Shown: piece by piece, positions 44,755 through 57,475 of the stretch
Layout of the letters: each line of letters begins with the position of its first letter
How positions within the stretch are numbered: the first letter of the stretch is position 1
DNA from: Periplaneta americana
Lineage: Eukaryota; Arthropoda; Insecta; Blattodea; Blattidae
Assembly (NCBI RefSeq): GCF_040183065.1
Contig: NC_091120.1
Location: forward strand, 186,489,627 to 186,553,626
DNA length: 64,000 nucleotides
Direction of reading: 5' to 3'
The notes under the pieces: model-generated
Database searches by the model: none
What the model saw: the letters and a program-made list of their open reading frames with translations, nothing else
What the model was told of the DNA's origin: nothing
Position numbers and translations under genes: made by a program

Positions 44755-44815
<61 letters not shown>
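44685..44815. repeat. (TTA)n microsatellite
   Basis: ATT/GTT repeats forming the LINE tail. Reading frames of Ile only are artefacts. Confidence 0.95.
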
Positions 44816-44817
<2 letters not shown>

Positions 44818-46020
44818 TAGTGTACATAGTGTACAGACCTTATGTTTTCTTCTGCCAAACTTGACCAAACAAGAGTCGCGTGAGTAGACAAAAGTACTTC
44901 GCTTGCTAGACGCAAGCATGTCATCCGCTAGAGTAAAAACTCCAGTAATACTTAACCTTGTAACCTCCAGGAACAATGTGCGGTCCCAAGTGATAGTTGA
45001 AGCCGTAACATGAACAATAACCACATCAACAGCAGGTGAAATAAATATGTGGGTAAGCACTAACCAACAGTGAACCAAATATAAAAACAGTTACTCCCAG
45101 CCGTCTAAAATAAAATCTCAAAGAACACAAACACTTGTTCTTACCGTAACAATTTTTCATCGGCGTATAAATAATAGCATTTGCTTTGCAGTACTACTTC
45201 TGTGTAAATGATTTCAACATTGCGGGTAGGTTTTGATCTGGCAAGTGGATGTTTGCGTGACACAGTCGCTTCACGATATGCTGCAGTTGTGTGGGGTTAA
45301 AATATTATTTCTTTAATCTGAATGTAAAACAAAAAATATTATCGGCTATCTCATCAACCTCATCTTCACGGAAAAGCAAATTAGACACGGAGGCTATTTT
45401 GTCATTCTAGGGTAGTTCAACTACATCAGCCGTGGCGAGACCGTGACTCGCGAGACCTGTGCATTTCGCTTGCTTCTAACCTCCGCCAACCCCCACCCTC
45501 TCACTCACTGGAGTCAAACTCCGTTCCATTTGTATTTGTCTCTGACCTGCAAGTGGCGTATATCTCTCTCGAAACCATGTACGAAAGTTCCAAGTAGGAT
45601 GGGAGGACGCATTTTTTTGCTGTCAATATGATGAGAATATTAAATGTATGATTTGTTCACAAGTATTATGAGGAAAAACGGTTGTATAACATAAAACGGC
45701 ATTATACTACATGTTACTGATTTAACATTAAAAGGTTAAGTGTTATTGTTATCATCATCATCATTATCATCATCTCTGTACGTCGATCCTTTTTCAGCAG
45801 ATGTACGAATAACACGGTTAGCTCTACAATTTGAACTCACTGATTTACTATGTGATGTCAAATGAAAGCTAAATGAAGGACTTGAGTGTACCTCGTTTTA
45901 CCGTGACAACGCTTTTAGTTTCTTTAGCACTCTGATTGTTATATTATTTATCTCTTTGTTTTATGAAGTATTTTAGATAAGGGCACAAATAGCCATAGTA
46001 GCTGACGCGCCCTTTTTAAA
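44816..46020. other. no gene recognised
   Basis: Short frames at 44812-45078 (minus) and 45443-45631 (plus) show no family signal. A short CAT-rich run lies at about 45750. Confidence 0.45.
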
Positions 46021-46023
46021 CAA

Positions 46024-46110
46024 CATTACTACTACTGCTGCTGCTGCTGCTACTACTATTACCACTGCTGCGACTACCACTGCTACTACTACCACTACCA
46101 CTACTACTAC
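46024..46110. repeat. (ACT/GCT)n microsatellite
   Basis: Interrupted ACT, GCT and ACC triplets. Confidence 0.9.
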
Positions 46111-46189
46111 TGAAAGGACTTGACAAATGTTGAACTTTCAAATCTTTGCCAAAAAATAAATATCCGAAGCTTCGTTCTTTCACTTGCTC

Positions 46190-46364
46190 TGTTATAGCCA
46201 TGTTCGCTAAAATTTACGTTTGTGAAAAATTATTTTCAACAATTAAAATAGTAAAAACCAAATTTAGACCACGACTGACAGATAAATACCTTCGTGATCA
46301 ACTACGACTGGCAGTAAGTGACATAATTCCTGGTTTTGAAACTTTGTCGCAGATACATTCTTAA
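46190..46364 (+). pseudogene. hAT transposase C-terminus of a second lineage
   Basis: MFAKIYVCEKLFSTIKIVKT, then RPRLTDKYLRDQLRLAVSDI: the C-terminal dimerisation block of ZBED/GTF2IRD2-like hAT transposases (xYxCEKxFSxMKxxKxxxRxRLTDxxLxxxLRLA). It differs from the 18508-19992 enzyme, so at least two hAT lineages are present. Only the last ~58 codons are convincing. Confidence 0.75.
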
Positions 46365-46885
46365 GACAGTTAATTTTAGGTTGTGATATTGTTCATTTAT
46401 TGTTCATTTCTTTCTTCGTTACACGTACTAAACATAGTTTGTAGCCTGGTACTGTATAAAATTATATTTAAGTGCTTGACGTAAGGAAAATGAAATCCGT
46501 TAATAAGTCAGACAGTTGCTTCACTTCCCCTTCGGGTGTCAGCCTCCCTGCATAGGCGTTATGCATGTTGCAGGTTACACAGTGGCTCGGCGTACGATTA
46601 CATTTTCGCCACCGCTGAACTACATCTTTACACAGAGGGCCTCTGTCTAGAAGTAGATCAGGTACGTTTTCTATAGCTTGTCTTTGGAGATGAGGCCTCA
46701 TTTGTAGTTATTACTAGACTTCGAAGTCATTGCGATGTCGAGAACGAAATTCAATTGGAACAAAACTTTAAATATACATTATTAGATTCCTGTCACAAAG
46801 AACTTACAATAAAAATAAGTAATTTTATTTAAAATGTGTCACAATTTCTAGGGAAAAAAACACAGCCTTAATGATGGACTAAAAT
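46365..46885. other. no gene recognised
   Basis: A 77-codon minus-strand frame at 46468-46701 has no family signal. Confidence 0.45.
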
Positions 46886-46893
46886 GTATATAA

Positions 46894-47741
46894 TCTTTTC
46901 GCTGTAAGAAAAATCTTAATGTAAACAATAGCACGTGACTGAAGTGAGGCTTCATTGGCCGCTGTTTGGCGCCATAGATTCTCTGTACGTGTTCCCGCCT
47001 ACTGTTGTACATTCCGTGTCATGTTAAACATTTCCCGTTACTCGTCAAGTAGGCCTAACCTCACTACTATGCATTCGTTTGCTTAGGAATCATTTACTTT
47101 ATAATTACTGTAATTCAGTTATTTTAAACTTAGGTATAAGGTCAATCGCTACCGGACAAAGGAGTTGTTCCTTCCAAATCGGAATCGTCAGAACTATCGT
47201 CGGCATAATTTATGACGAGACGGCCCACAACAGCGTCAGTTATCCCTTCCAGCTGGAACATGCGGTCTGATTGACTTGCTCTGAATAGATAACGTTGGAT
47301 TCAACTCAATTAACTTATTATAATTATATATTTGAGACGATTTCTTTTCTCCGCTTTTGAGAGGGTTTCCACTCTTATGATTAATAACCTCACGCACATA
47401 GGATACAGAAGCCATGCTTCAGTACCACAACTAGGAAGTCAAGTGACGCCAGCTTGTCACAAGAACAGACTACTGTTGGTATTCATCCGCGTTCATAGTA
47501 CATAACAAAATATAAATGTAGCTTTTCTTTTTCAAAGCGTTTTACATATGAGTGAAGTTATATGTTTCATCACATTTAGCAACTAGAATTCAATTTTTTA
47601 TTTTCAAATAATACAAGATTATGGTTTCCCAATACGAACTATATTTTCCTGCGTCATGTGAGTGTTTCGGCTGGGAGCCAATCACGTGTATGACAGCAAC
47701 GTGCTTATGTTTACATTAGGATTTTTCTTACAGCGAAAACA
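46894..47741. mobile_element. 848-bp TIR element, likely hAT-type
   Basis: Ends TCTTTTCGCTGTAAGAAAAA and the reverse complement of TGTTTTCGCTGTAAGAAAAA, with inverted similarity over about 40 bp. Flanks GTATATAA (46886-46893) and GTATAGAA (47742-47749) agree at 7 of 8. No transposase frame. Confidence 0.7.
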
Positions 47742-47841
47742 GTATAGAACTAATGATATGGTTTCGAAGTACCAGTATCAATACTATCTAACTTACTATA
47801 GGCTATGAATCAGACAAATCTGGTAATACGGCTGTTCAATA

Positions 47842-47997
47842 TTGAGTTCTGCTTCTCACAGCCAAATTAAGAGAATGCAAAACAACAAAAATCGGTATCT
47901 TAGATTAATAACAGGCGCAACCTGGTATATGCGAAACGCCACACTGCATTCTGATTTAGAATTTCCGGAGGTAAACAAAATCCTCCGCAATAAAGTC
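47842..47997 (+). pseudogene. LINE polymerase C-terminal fragment
   Basis: QIKRMQNNKNRYLRLITGAT, then WYMRNATLHSDLEFPEV, the Jockey-type segment (LQNxxLRxITxAPWYxRNxxLHxDL). Continuous with element P sequence on its right. Confidence 0.7.
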
Positions 47998-48995
47998 TTA
48001 TTCCATGCTTATCTTGAAGTTGGGCGGGAGGTAGAACGCTTCAGACCGCCCAACTTAAAGTCAAGCTTGAAATGAGACCTCTGTCATTGGTTGAATAGTA
48101 ATTATACTTCTCTCCCCTCTGCCGGCATGTTTACTTCTCCTGTCAGACATTATGAAACGAAGTATAGTTCGACGAGAAGATCGGCTGATTTCGCATTGGA
48201 ACTTGGGATTGCTGCGAGGTTTGTCTGTTTATAACTTTCTATCTATAAACCACTAGAATGTCTCGTTGATCCTGCCCACGGAACGCATGGATACGTCTTG
48301 TCTCTTAAAGTAAGTACGCCGCTGTGCATTCAAGTCGGACCATCTCTCTTCCGTAGCGCTGATTTCTTAGTTCATTAAGAGCTGCCGACCATGTCTGTGT
48401 GTTGTTCGGAGTGTTTCAGTGTTTCACAGTGTCTTTCAAGCATGAAAGTATTCTTGCAAAACGTTTATTTAACGATGATTAGGAAGATAATTATTGGTTT
48501 TGTGTCAGTGTGAAGAATATTAGATATTTAATTAGTTCAAAGATTCTTAAGAGTGTCTTACAACACAACATGCAACGATATGACTTGTCTTACCACAAAG
48601 AATAGCCTAGCATACAATAACAGGTAAGATAGATATCTTCTAAATTAATTTAGTTTGAAGAAATGTACAAAAATGTTGGTTATATGAGGGGTCAGAAGCA
48701 AAGGAGTATAAGTGCACTTAAGTTACTTGTGAGAAAATGTGGTTGAAAGTACTTAAGATTTCGTAATTTCCGTGAATTTTTTATTTCAATTTTAGTGTGT
48801 GATGTGATTAAAAGATGTATCATTCTATCACTAAAATTTTAAATGTTTTAGCTTGCCCTAGATGCACTTAAGTCATGTTCTTAGAAATGTCACTTGTACT
48901 CCTTTGCTTCTGACCATTCATATACGTATTTCTATAATGCAGTGAGGATCAAGAAAGGAGTAATGGAAGTGAAATTTTTCAATAGGTTAAATTAA
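47998..48995. mobile_element. element P, copy 2, left part
   Basis: Uninterrupted equivalent of 14455-14548 plus 16848-17500: here CTCTGTCA runs directly into TTGGTTGAATAG, showing the site before the TA/SINE stack inserted in copy 1. Interrupted by a MITE (48686-48917) and, from 49004, by a hAT. Confidence 0.75.
48686..48917. mobile_element. MITE of the IR-upstream family
   Basis: Ends GAGGGGTCAGAAGCAAAGGA and the reverse complement of GGTCAGAAGCAAAGGAG, with long imperfect inverted arms (GTGCACTTAAGT...). The paralogous position in copy 1 (about 17447-17460) has only GGTTATACGAGCCACG, i.e. an empty site. Confidence 0.8.
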
Positions 48996-50035
48996 GTCAT
49001 TAGTAGGCTCCGTATTCCAGCTGCAGCTCGACCAAGTTGAGTCTGCGAGCCGAGAGGGGAAGTTGGAGGCAGTTCTGTAGTGAAAGGAGGCGGTAACGAG
49101 AGGAGACCAGTACAGTCTCATATGACAGCAAAGTTTCCCTACTGCGCTTCAGTTCATAAAGCGGTAACAATTTAAGACGCTTTGAAATAGACTGTACTTC
49201 TACTTCTGCTTGACAGTGAGGTTTGGCGTTCTGATTGGCAAGCGTGGGCGTAGGAGAGAAAGTTGCATGAGGGGGGAGACACCGTAACTGTTGCCTTTAT
49301 CTGAAGACAAGGACAACAAATTCTTGCGCTCCGTAGTGTATTTTAAACGATGTGCACACGTTGAAATCTGAGCGTCAAGTGACCTATGTGGCAACTGTGT
49401 TTTGCCTCTACATTCCTCTACATTTCATCCTGTTATCCCCACTCGCAGACTTGACTTGGTCGAGCTGTGCCTACAAACTGGAATGAAGTTGCCCGAGTGC
49501 AATTTTTTGAATAGTTATTAAGATTAAACAATTGTTCGTATACAAAATAGTTACGCATCCTCTGCCCTCTTCCTCTAGAAAGTCAAACCGGGACGCAATT
49601 ATAGTGTGTAGTTTATCGATCAATGCTCTTTCTAGTCGTATTACTTCAATAATTATATCTTTATGGCTGAGTGAGGGTTCGTTGCAGAGGTAAAATGCCT
49701 TACAGAAGACGCTCAAGCGTGTAATATTGCAGGGCGTAGTTGAGGATATTTGGGCTAATATTTCCACTGTCAATATAGACAACATTACATATAAATTGTG
49801 TAAAATAACCGTCAAAGTGACAAAAATAGTGCACTGAAAAGTAATGCAATACCAAAAGGCTCAGGAGTTTATTGAACGTAATCCAAAAAACCAGTACCAT
49901 CAAAATCTGAACATTATGAAGATATTAACTCGGCGTGTAGCATGGATTTGTGTAGTCTACCATGTTATTTAGTGCTAACATCCCAATTAATAAATTATAT
50001 ACTCCGCAGTTGAGAGAATCCTAGAAAAGTATATA

Positions 50036-51113
50036 CAGGGACATGATTTTATTTTTACTTCAATTTTTACTGTACCTGAATTTTTTAATGTACTTCACTC
50101 CCACCCCTTCTACTAAGGAAGTTCCAACTCCACACAGAACCAAGACCGCAGATAGTAAGCAGTACTGTGTTACTGAGTATAGTACGTTCCAGAAATATGT
50201 TCGCGTTTTCCAGTGACGAAAGAGCTTTCAGTATTGAATCATATTTTCGCACAGGTACTGTCCGTTTGCCTACGTCGCATCCCGATTTTCCCCACCTGCT
50301 TCTGCTCCCCCCTCTGTAAAAGCTGGGCTATCTTAACTCTTTTCTGAAAACATTAATTTGTCTTAGGAATTGGACGTTTACGTAATATTATACAGCTGTT
50401 TAATTTAACTTAAATAAAAGGGCCTCGTTAAGTAATTAACTGTTACGTGATTTCCTCCCTTTCTACAATCCTGCGGCATAACCACTTGGACGGACAGTAG
50501 ATAGCATGTCTGAGTAATTTTATATTTTCGGGTCGGGCAGAAGTGAAGATTGAATTTACAGTACGTAGAGTAGGTACAGAATTATTTCAACATGAGTTAC
50601 TAGTACGAAGGACGAAACTGGCAATTGGATTTAGATGCAATAGTCTATAGTGCGATAATATGCACAAAAGAACTGAAGCCTGTATCGAAATGAACGCCCA
50701 CCATTTTCAAAATTGTGTTTAAATATTCATATTATGATTATTTTTCAATTTAACTTCTTTCTCTATATTGTACGCTAATGTGCTGTAGACAGTATAATAT
50801 ACACTGCATAATGAATACGTTGGCATGGATAACTCACTTCGTGAGTAAAAACACTTATTCTTAATACAGTACTGTACTTTGATTAAAGAAAAACCTAATG
50901 AAAATTATCAAACTCAAAATCGCGATATTTCCTAGTTTACGTAAATGGATGAACTACTTTTCTTCCATCCTATGCCTAGTAGAGTGATTTGTGTTTTACG
51001 CCAGTATCATCGAACTCCAGTCTTGGAGGGGGGAGCAAGCGGTGTTTCCGGTTCTCTAAAGGTATAGACAGATTAATATTAAAAATGTTAGTAAAAATAA
51101 AATGATGTCCCTG
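50036..51113. mobile_element. 1.08-kb TIR element, copy 1 of a direct pair
   Basis: Ends CAGGGACATGATTTTATTTT and the reverse complement of CAGGGACATCATTTTATTTT; TA adjoins both ends. No conserved open frame between the two copies. Confidence 0.8.
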
Positions 51114-51475
51114 TAGAAAATTAGTGGTTTTCAGCGATGAGCGACGTGCAGTATACTAATGAAACACGAAAAAATATCAGACAATAGGAATATCTTGTAC
51201 TTCATCATGCACCAATAACGTCATGTGCTAATGAAAGAATTTCTTGCAATATAAAATCATTTCAAGTGACATCCGCATATGTTCAAGTTCCCTAACTTAG
51301 GAATGCACGTTATTATTCACTGCAAAGATCACGACGAAAATGAACATCACGGTTCAAACATGTGTTTACTAGTATAGCTTCAGAATATCGGCAGTTGACT
51401 GTACTCCACGAACACGCAGCGACGACGTGTTTGTTTATATCCTTCTCCGTTGCATTACCTGTGTTCGGCGTACTT

Positions 51476-52504
51476 CAGGGACATCATTTTATTTTTACTT
51501 CAATTTTTATTGTACCTGAGTTTTTGAATGTACTTCAATCCCACCCCCTCTACTAGTGAACTTCAAACTGTTTTCCTCACAGAACCAAGCGTATACAGTC
51601 AAAGTTGCCTTAAGGTCGTAGTAAACACAAACAGTTTTGAGTTGGTGAGTATAGTGCTTTCCAGAAATATGTTCACGTTTTCCAGTGACGAAAGAGCTTT
51701 CGATATTTAATCATATTTTCGCACAGATACTGTCGTCCGTTTGACTACGTCGCATCCCGATTTCCCTCACCTGAAACTGTTAAAAAAAAAGTAATTAACT
51801 GTCACGTGATTTCCCCCTTTCTACCATCCTGCGACATAATCACTTGGACGGACAGTAGACAGCATGTCTTAGTAATGTTATCTGTGCGGGTCGGACAGAG
51901 GTGAAGATTGAATTTACAGTACGTAAGGTACTCTTTAATATAATAGGTATAGAATTATTTCCACATGAGTTACTAGTACGAAGGACGAAACTGGTAATTG
52001 GAATTAGATGCAATAGTCTATAGTGCGATAATATGCACAAAAGAACTGAAGCCTGTATCTAAATTAACGGCCATCATTTTCAAAAATGTGTTTAAATATC
52101 CATCCTATTATGATTATTTTTCATTTTAACTTCATTCTCTATATCGTACGCTAATGTGCTGTAGACAGTATAATATACATTGCATAATGAATACGTTGGC
52201 ATGGATAACTCAGTTCGTGAGTAAAAACACTTACTGTTAATGCTGTATTGTATTTTGATTAAACAAAACTTAATGAAAATTATCACACTCAAAGTCGCGG
52301 TATTTCCTAGTTTACGTAAATGGATGAACTACTTTTCTTCCCTCCTGTACCTAGTAAAGTGATCGGTTTGTATTTTACGCCAGTACTATCGAACTCCAGT
52401 CGTGGAAGGAGGTAGCAAACGGTGTTTCCGGGTCTCAATCATTAATCCAAAGGTATAGCCAGGTTAATATTAAAAATGTTAGTAAAAATAAAATGATGTC
52501 CCTG
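51476..52504. mobile_element. 1.03-kb TIR element, copy 2 of a direct pair
   Basis: About 88-90% identical to 50036-51113 by eye, same ends; TA only on the right. 362 bp separate the copies. Confidence 0.8.
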
Positions 52505-52568
52505 TATATACCCAATGTGTCTTTAACTTCAGTCTTTAGGTAGCTGGAATACGAAGCCTAGTCATTAG

Positions 52569-52850
52569 TGTTGGAATGGAAGAGAGTAGAAGAAATGGTA
52601 ATTATAGAGAATAATTACTGCGCGGTTTTTTAAATAAGGGCTCTTTATTATAGGGTGTTTTATAAGGTGAAAACGGAGTTTTGGTTTTTATTTTTCGAAA
52701 ATGACGGGGACATGTTTCTTTTTTTTTATATTACTAATTTATTTAGATTTATGCGGTTGAATTTGCCGTGCGTTGTTATGATTGGTGGCTCAGTTTCAGT
52801 GGTGGGGGATTGTGATTGCTTGCTGGGTGGGGGAGTTCGATAGGTCGATA
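52569..52850. mobile_element. element P, copy 2, right part
   Basis: Matches 17520-17615 (TTTTTTAAATAAGG...GACATGTTTCTTTTT) and then 21130-21225 (TGATTGGTGGCTCAGTTTCA), skipping the 3.3-kb insertion of copy 1. Confidence 0.7.
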
Positions 52851-53068
52851 GATTGCAGTGTTCAAGGATCTGTCTTAACTACCTCTCATCCAGTGGCAGC
52901 GTGATCCTTACCTGGATTTATTTTTGCGTGCATATTCCAGATGAAATAAAGATCAAATCAAGAAGTTCTCTTCATGCTCCGGTTACACATCTTGCATATA
53001 CGAAGGTTAGGTTTAGTTAGTTTAGGTTTTTATTAACCAAGTCCACGTATTCCACGTATGCCCAGTTA

Positions 53069-53365
53069 TCAACTCACAACCAAGATGATCGTGTCGCGAG
53101 GCGCACGTGTGGTTTGTGTCATGTGCAAGGGATGTCGACTGTATTTTGTCTTTATGACTTCGATAGGAGTAGATGGTGGGTAGTGCACGGGGTGTACAAT
53201 GAGTGAGGTAGTATTTATTAGATCGAAGGAAGAAGAATTTCGTGAGATCTTATTCAATCTTGGTCTGTAAACCAAAGTTTGCATCACCAAGTCATATACA
53301 TCTGCCATGATGTAATCAACACCTCTTCGCAAATCGTTTGTTCCTACAGCAAGCGCAAACCTCAA
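53069..53365 (-). pseudogene. possible SGNH-hydrolase-like fragment (LINE ORF1?)
   Basis: Minus strand: RFALAVGTNDLRRGVDYIMA then DVYDLVMQ. GTND resembles block III of SGNH/GDSL hydrolases, a domain found in CR1-type LINE ORF1. No Ser or His blocks are visible, so this is tentative. Confidence 0.3.
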
Positions 53366-53498
53366 TTTTACAATGTTTTATCAAAAAGTCGTGTAGTGAT
53401 TCTAGCGAGGTTAGTTAAAATTACACATTGGCAAATGTTTTTTCACAGCCGCAGAGAACGTTCTTCCAGGAACTAGTTTCAAATCCTTTGAAAACTCA

Positions 53499-53531
<33 letters not shown>
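53499..53531. repeat. (GAT)n microsatellite
   Basis: Eleven GAT units. Confidence 0.95.
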
Positions 53532-54754
53532 CAATGTAAATTGTAGATCATTTTAATAATGACTTCCCCCTGGCAAAAAAGTATGCGTATGCCATTGATT
53601 AGATCTAATTTAATGTATAAAAGAGGCCAGTTGCACCTTCTTTGGATCAACTGGGGGATGGTATTTTATATTTTTTTTATCTTAGAGTATACACATTTCT
53701 ACTGTTTTTTTTTCTCAGTGCTGTTTTCTCGCTCGACTGTCCCATTCGCAAAGAAAGCACCTCATTTTTGTAAATCCATATTGTTGACCTAGCAATAAGC
53801 CAATTACTTTGAAATCTCCACACAGTAACCAACCAGAATCATTGTAACAGACTTTTTCTATCACCAATTTTATGTTATCGTAAGTCTCCTTTAGAGAAAC
53901 AATGCACTATAGCATGCATGTCAATTGATGCCCACAGGAGCAAGCGCGCGCTTTAGAGCCAAGGAGAGCCTGAGCGCTTTACAGCGGAAAGGAAAGAGAA
54001 AGACGAAAGAGGTGGTATATGCCGCTTGGTCGAGCTATATTCTGGGATGGCCAGCACTGATTCAGTATATAAAAGGAAGAGAACTTATTAAAACTGTATC
54101 CATGTTAATTTTTAGATTTGCCTTAGAAGTATAAGTTCATTATAAAAATTTTAGTTTTAATTTTAATCTTCATTTTCCACAAGTTTGATTTTTTTATTCA
54201 AAAGAAATATTTTCTCAACTTTTCGTATAGAAAAGTGAAATTTTCAGGTATAGGCCTATTTATTTAATAGCCTTACAGAATTTTTTCGTAAATTTAATAT
54301 ACCTTATGTACGTATTACTGAAGATAGTGTATTGAAAATTTTGAAAATATTCGCATGGAAATTGTTTGTAAGGAAATGAATTAACAAAGAAACTACTGTT
54401 ACATCATAAGCAAAAGATACGTGCCCATGTGTTGTAAAATTGTCAGCTCTATAGCTTCAGCAGATTTCGAGAAAATAATTTAATATTCTGATGATAGGAA
54501 GTTGCTCACAAATATCACCTTAAAAGCATAATACGATAAGAGTTTTGTTATATCATATTAGTTAGGCTTAAAACAGATACAGTACCTATGTAACATTGCT
54601 TTGTACTGTAATATTCTTTTGGTTAGTTTATTGATTACATTTGTAACGCTAAAGATACCATCAATATAAATTCCAACTTATCATGTCATACTCAACTTCT
54701 TTCTTTGGAATACCAGTTTCTTTATGAATGATGTGTTTCATCCACTTAATACAG
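53532..54754. other. no gene recognised
   Basis: AT-rich, with a GC-rich island at about 53935-54055 containing GCAAGCGCGCGCTTTAGAGC. Short frames show no family signal. Confidence 0.45.
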
Positions 54755-54765
54755 TATAATATAAT

Positions 54766-55020
54766 TTATTTTTTATTGAGTTACTTCACGACGCTGTATC
54801 AACATCTAGGTTATTTAGCGTCTGAATGAAATGAAGGTGATAATGCCGGTGAAATGGGTCCGGGGTCCAGCACCGAAAGTTACCCTGCATTTGCTCGTAT
54901 TGGGTTGAGGGAAAACCCCGGAAAAAACCTCAACCAGGTAACTTGCCCCGACCGGGATTCGAACCCGGGCCACCTGGTTTCGCGGCCAGACGCGCTGACC
55001 GTTACTCCACAGGTGTGAAC
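54766..55020 (-). mobile_element. tRNA-derived SINE (family C)
   Basis: Flanked by TATAATATAAT (54755-54765) and TATAATATTAT (55021-55031). Head GTTCGAATCCCGGTCGGGG on the minus strand, tail GACGCTAAATAACCTAGATG. Better preserved than the copy at 28977-29233. Confidence 0.9.
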
Positions 55021-55031
55021 TATAATATTAT

Positions 55032-55630
55032 ACTACTATTGAATTTAAGTGAATATTCCTTCTTAACTCTCTATTATGTTATTAAGATTTAAAACACAAG
55101 TGCAATATTAAGAAATCAGTGTTAGTACTTTTGTTTTACAGACAATATAGATAATATTAAACAGAAAGAAGCCATATAAAAATAACGACATAACATTTCA
55201 CGTTCCGTTTGAAGTTGGTGCACCACTATTTTCTTAATCCAATTGGTTGCTTATTCATATACACAACCATTCGTCTTTCCATACTTAGCTCTTGCTGGCC
55301 GCGCACGACGTCAAGATCAGAAAAATGCGCTTGCTTTGACATCACTGCACTATAGAGATAGATGGGTTTATATTTCCATTGTGTAATATGACGCCTTTTA
55401 GACTTCTTTTAGAGGAGTATATAAGGAATGTCCAGTCAGAAGTTTCATAAGTATTGCAGAAAAAGTAGTTAAATCAGGAATATTATTGCAGTACTCTAGT
55501 TTCATGGGGTGGTAGGCGGTGCTGATGGTTTCCTCGACCATATGATCCTTCACAATAAAAAAAATGGAGAGGCTTGACTCATTCTTACCTTCTTATGTAC
55601 AGATACGAAAATAAAATTTGGAGCTCCTTC
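55032..55630. other. no gene recognised
   Basis: AT-rich sequence to the repeat flank at 55612 (AATTTGGAGCTCC) that is paralogous to 37290. Confidence 0.5.
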
Positions 55631-55635
55631 ATTCA

Positions 55636-56160
55636 GCGTATTCCGAATCTCACCGGTCCGGTGGCATCAATGACGTCACGTTGCAGCGAAATAAGGAACA
55701 AAACTGCTGGAAGAATCGATGGCTGTCATGGCGACTGTACAAGTTGTTGTCTGTGCTACGCTAGCAAAATTTTGCGAAATTTTCGTACTCCCATCTCGTT
55801 CAAAGAAAAGATAGCATAAACAATTTATTTCTTGAACCGGTAGTAATAACGGGTCCGTTGACATGTTCGCTCATAAGCCATTAACATATTGTTTTTACGT
55901 TGTGCTCATTACAAACAATACAGCAGAACTAAAGCAGAACACACCGCCATGACACAACAGTGCACGATGTCATTCGTCTCCTAATTCTCGCCCTATACAA
56001 GAACCAATCAGATTCACTGATGGCGGCTGATGGAGACTGCCACCACCTCTGCAAGTTGATGGCACCGGTGCGACACCGGTGGAGCATCAATGACGTCATC
56101 GGTGGAATTCGGAACACCGTGATGCCATCGGATTGCTCACCGGTGAGATTCGGAATACGC
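55636..56160. mobile_element. 525-bp TIR element (GCGTATTCCGAATC type)
   Basis: Perfect TIRs GCGTATTCCGAATCTCACCG (about 22 bp), flanked by TCATT on both sides within a 2-bp ambiguity. An internal CATCAATGACGTCA occurs near both ends in direct orientation. The paralogous sequence at 37290-37345 lacks the insertion. Confidence 0.8.
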
Positions 56161-56520
56161 TCATTGTGTGTTTCGCTTACAACACACCGAGCGTGTGCAG
56201 TAAACAAGAGCCCCTGTCTACATGCTACTTGTGGACAGTCGTGCGAAATTTTTGCCTACATACAGGTGGACTCCCATCAAAATTGCATATCTGTACACAG
56301 ATCTAGCCTCCTGTTAAAGTGGAAAACGACTTAACCTATACATTAGGGACAAGCATCCATTGTTGTCGCAGCAGTTTCATGCCCTCATCAGTAATGAACT
56401 AATTATTGGTTTTATTTTTCACATAATTTGTATATGTCTTGGAAAATGTTTTCATTTTTATCACAGAGAAATTTTGAAATTAGGTAATAAATCGGGGAAA
56501 ACAAGGAAAGTTGTTAAGAT
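56161..56520. other. repeat flank, then no feature
   Basis: GTTTCGCTTACAACACACC continues the repeat seen at 37318. Nothing else recognised. Confidence 0.5.
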
Positions 56521-56524
56521 ATGC

Positions 56525-57475
56525 ATTTAAAAACGCAAAACAAAAATATATGCATTTAAAAGGGAAAAACCTCGAAAATATTAATTTATGAAAAATAAAA
56601 TTGGCTTGATTCGAATGTAAAAATCATATTATCCAATATTTCCCTTTTCCAATATGCCAAATCAATAAAAACATGCAATTTCATTAAAACTCGGCGTTTA
56701 GTGATGAACTTTGTAAAATTAAAATACAGGTTACGTACAGTATATTGTACAAGAACCTTGTGGAACAATAAAATTATGTGTGGCTGTATCAGACATAACA
56801 CCAGATTTTCAATCTGGCTTTACTCGAGTCAATGAAGAAGATTAAGTTATAGTGATGGTTAAACACAATTTTTATTTATTATTAATCACATATATAAACT
56901 AAGTTCTTTACATTGAATTATTTTATGAATTAATACAGGAACGACGTAATTAATAATCAGTTAATACAGTAACAATTCATTAGTATATCAAATACTACAT
57001 AAGAAGCATTATACATTGGCTCACTCAGGAGAATAGCATGTAAGAAGTCTATTATATTCATTTTCAAACAAGAGAAGTTTTTTCAAAACTTAACAGTCCA
57101 TTTTCAGAAAATGCTACAATTATGCGTCTTTGTGATAAACGAAGATTTTTCTTCTGTAAAAATTTATACGAATCGATTGCAAAAAAAAAAAAATAATAAA
57201 AATAATCTTTAATACTTCGCCATAGAACATATTTTGTTCATTGCAGAAAACTAATTCTTTTGGCCTCTGAAGTGTATTTTCATATATTGGACATGTTAAG
57301 TTTTGAGAAAAAGAACTCCATTTAATATTGATTGTGATGTATTGAAAAAGTAACTATAGGGAAATATTTCAAGGAATAATTGTGTAAATACGTATTTATG
57401 TTTATAATTTTTTCAATAAGCAGCCATCGGTAACAGTATATGACGTAACCCACCACTGCTACACTTTGAGATCAG
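56525..57475. mobile_element. element P-associated repeat, second copy of the right part
   Basis: About 80% match to 21225-22164 over the whole length, ending at the same MITE target GAGATCAG (57468-57475). Confidence 0.7.

Larger units (their letters stand above)
49004..52560. mobile_element. 3.56-kb hAT-type element with nested repeats
   Basis: TSD GTCATTAG at 48996-49003 and 52561-52568. TIRs TAGGCTCCGTATTCCAGC and the reverse complement of TAGGCTTCGTATTCCAGC. A second inverted motif, AGCTCGACCAAGT near 49022 and ACTTGGTCGAGCT near 49452, lies inside the left end. No transposase frame. A 114-codon minus-strand frame (49471-49815) is unrecognised. It contains the pair at 50036-51113 and 51476-52504. 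Confidence 0.85.

Noticed and set aside
44618..44827. Poly-Ile frame and similar Tyr/Leu frames at 44.3-44.6 kb
   Set aside because: ATT microsatellite artefacts.
44812..45078. 88-codon minus-strand frame, possible host exon
   Set aside because: No splice-site-bounded homology that I can recognise; left as unassigned.
49471..49815. 114-codon minus-strand frame
   Set aside because: No recognisable domain; lies inside a non-autonomous hAT and has no paralogue in the window to test conservation.
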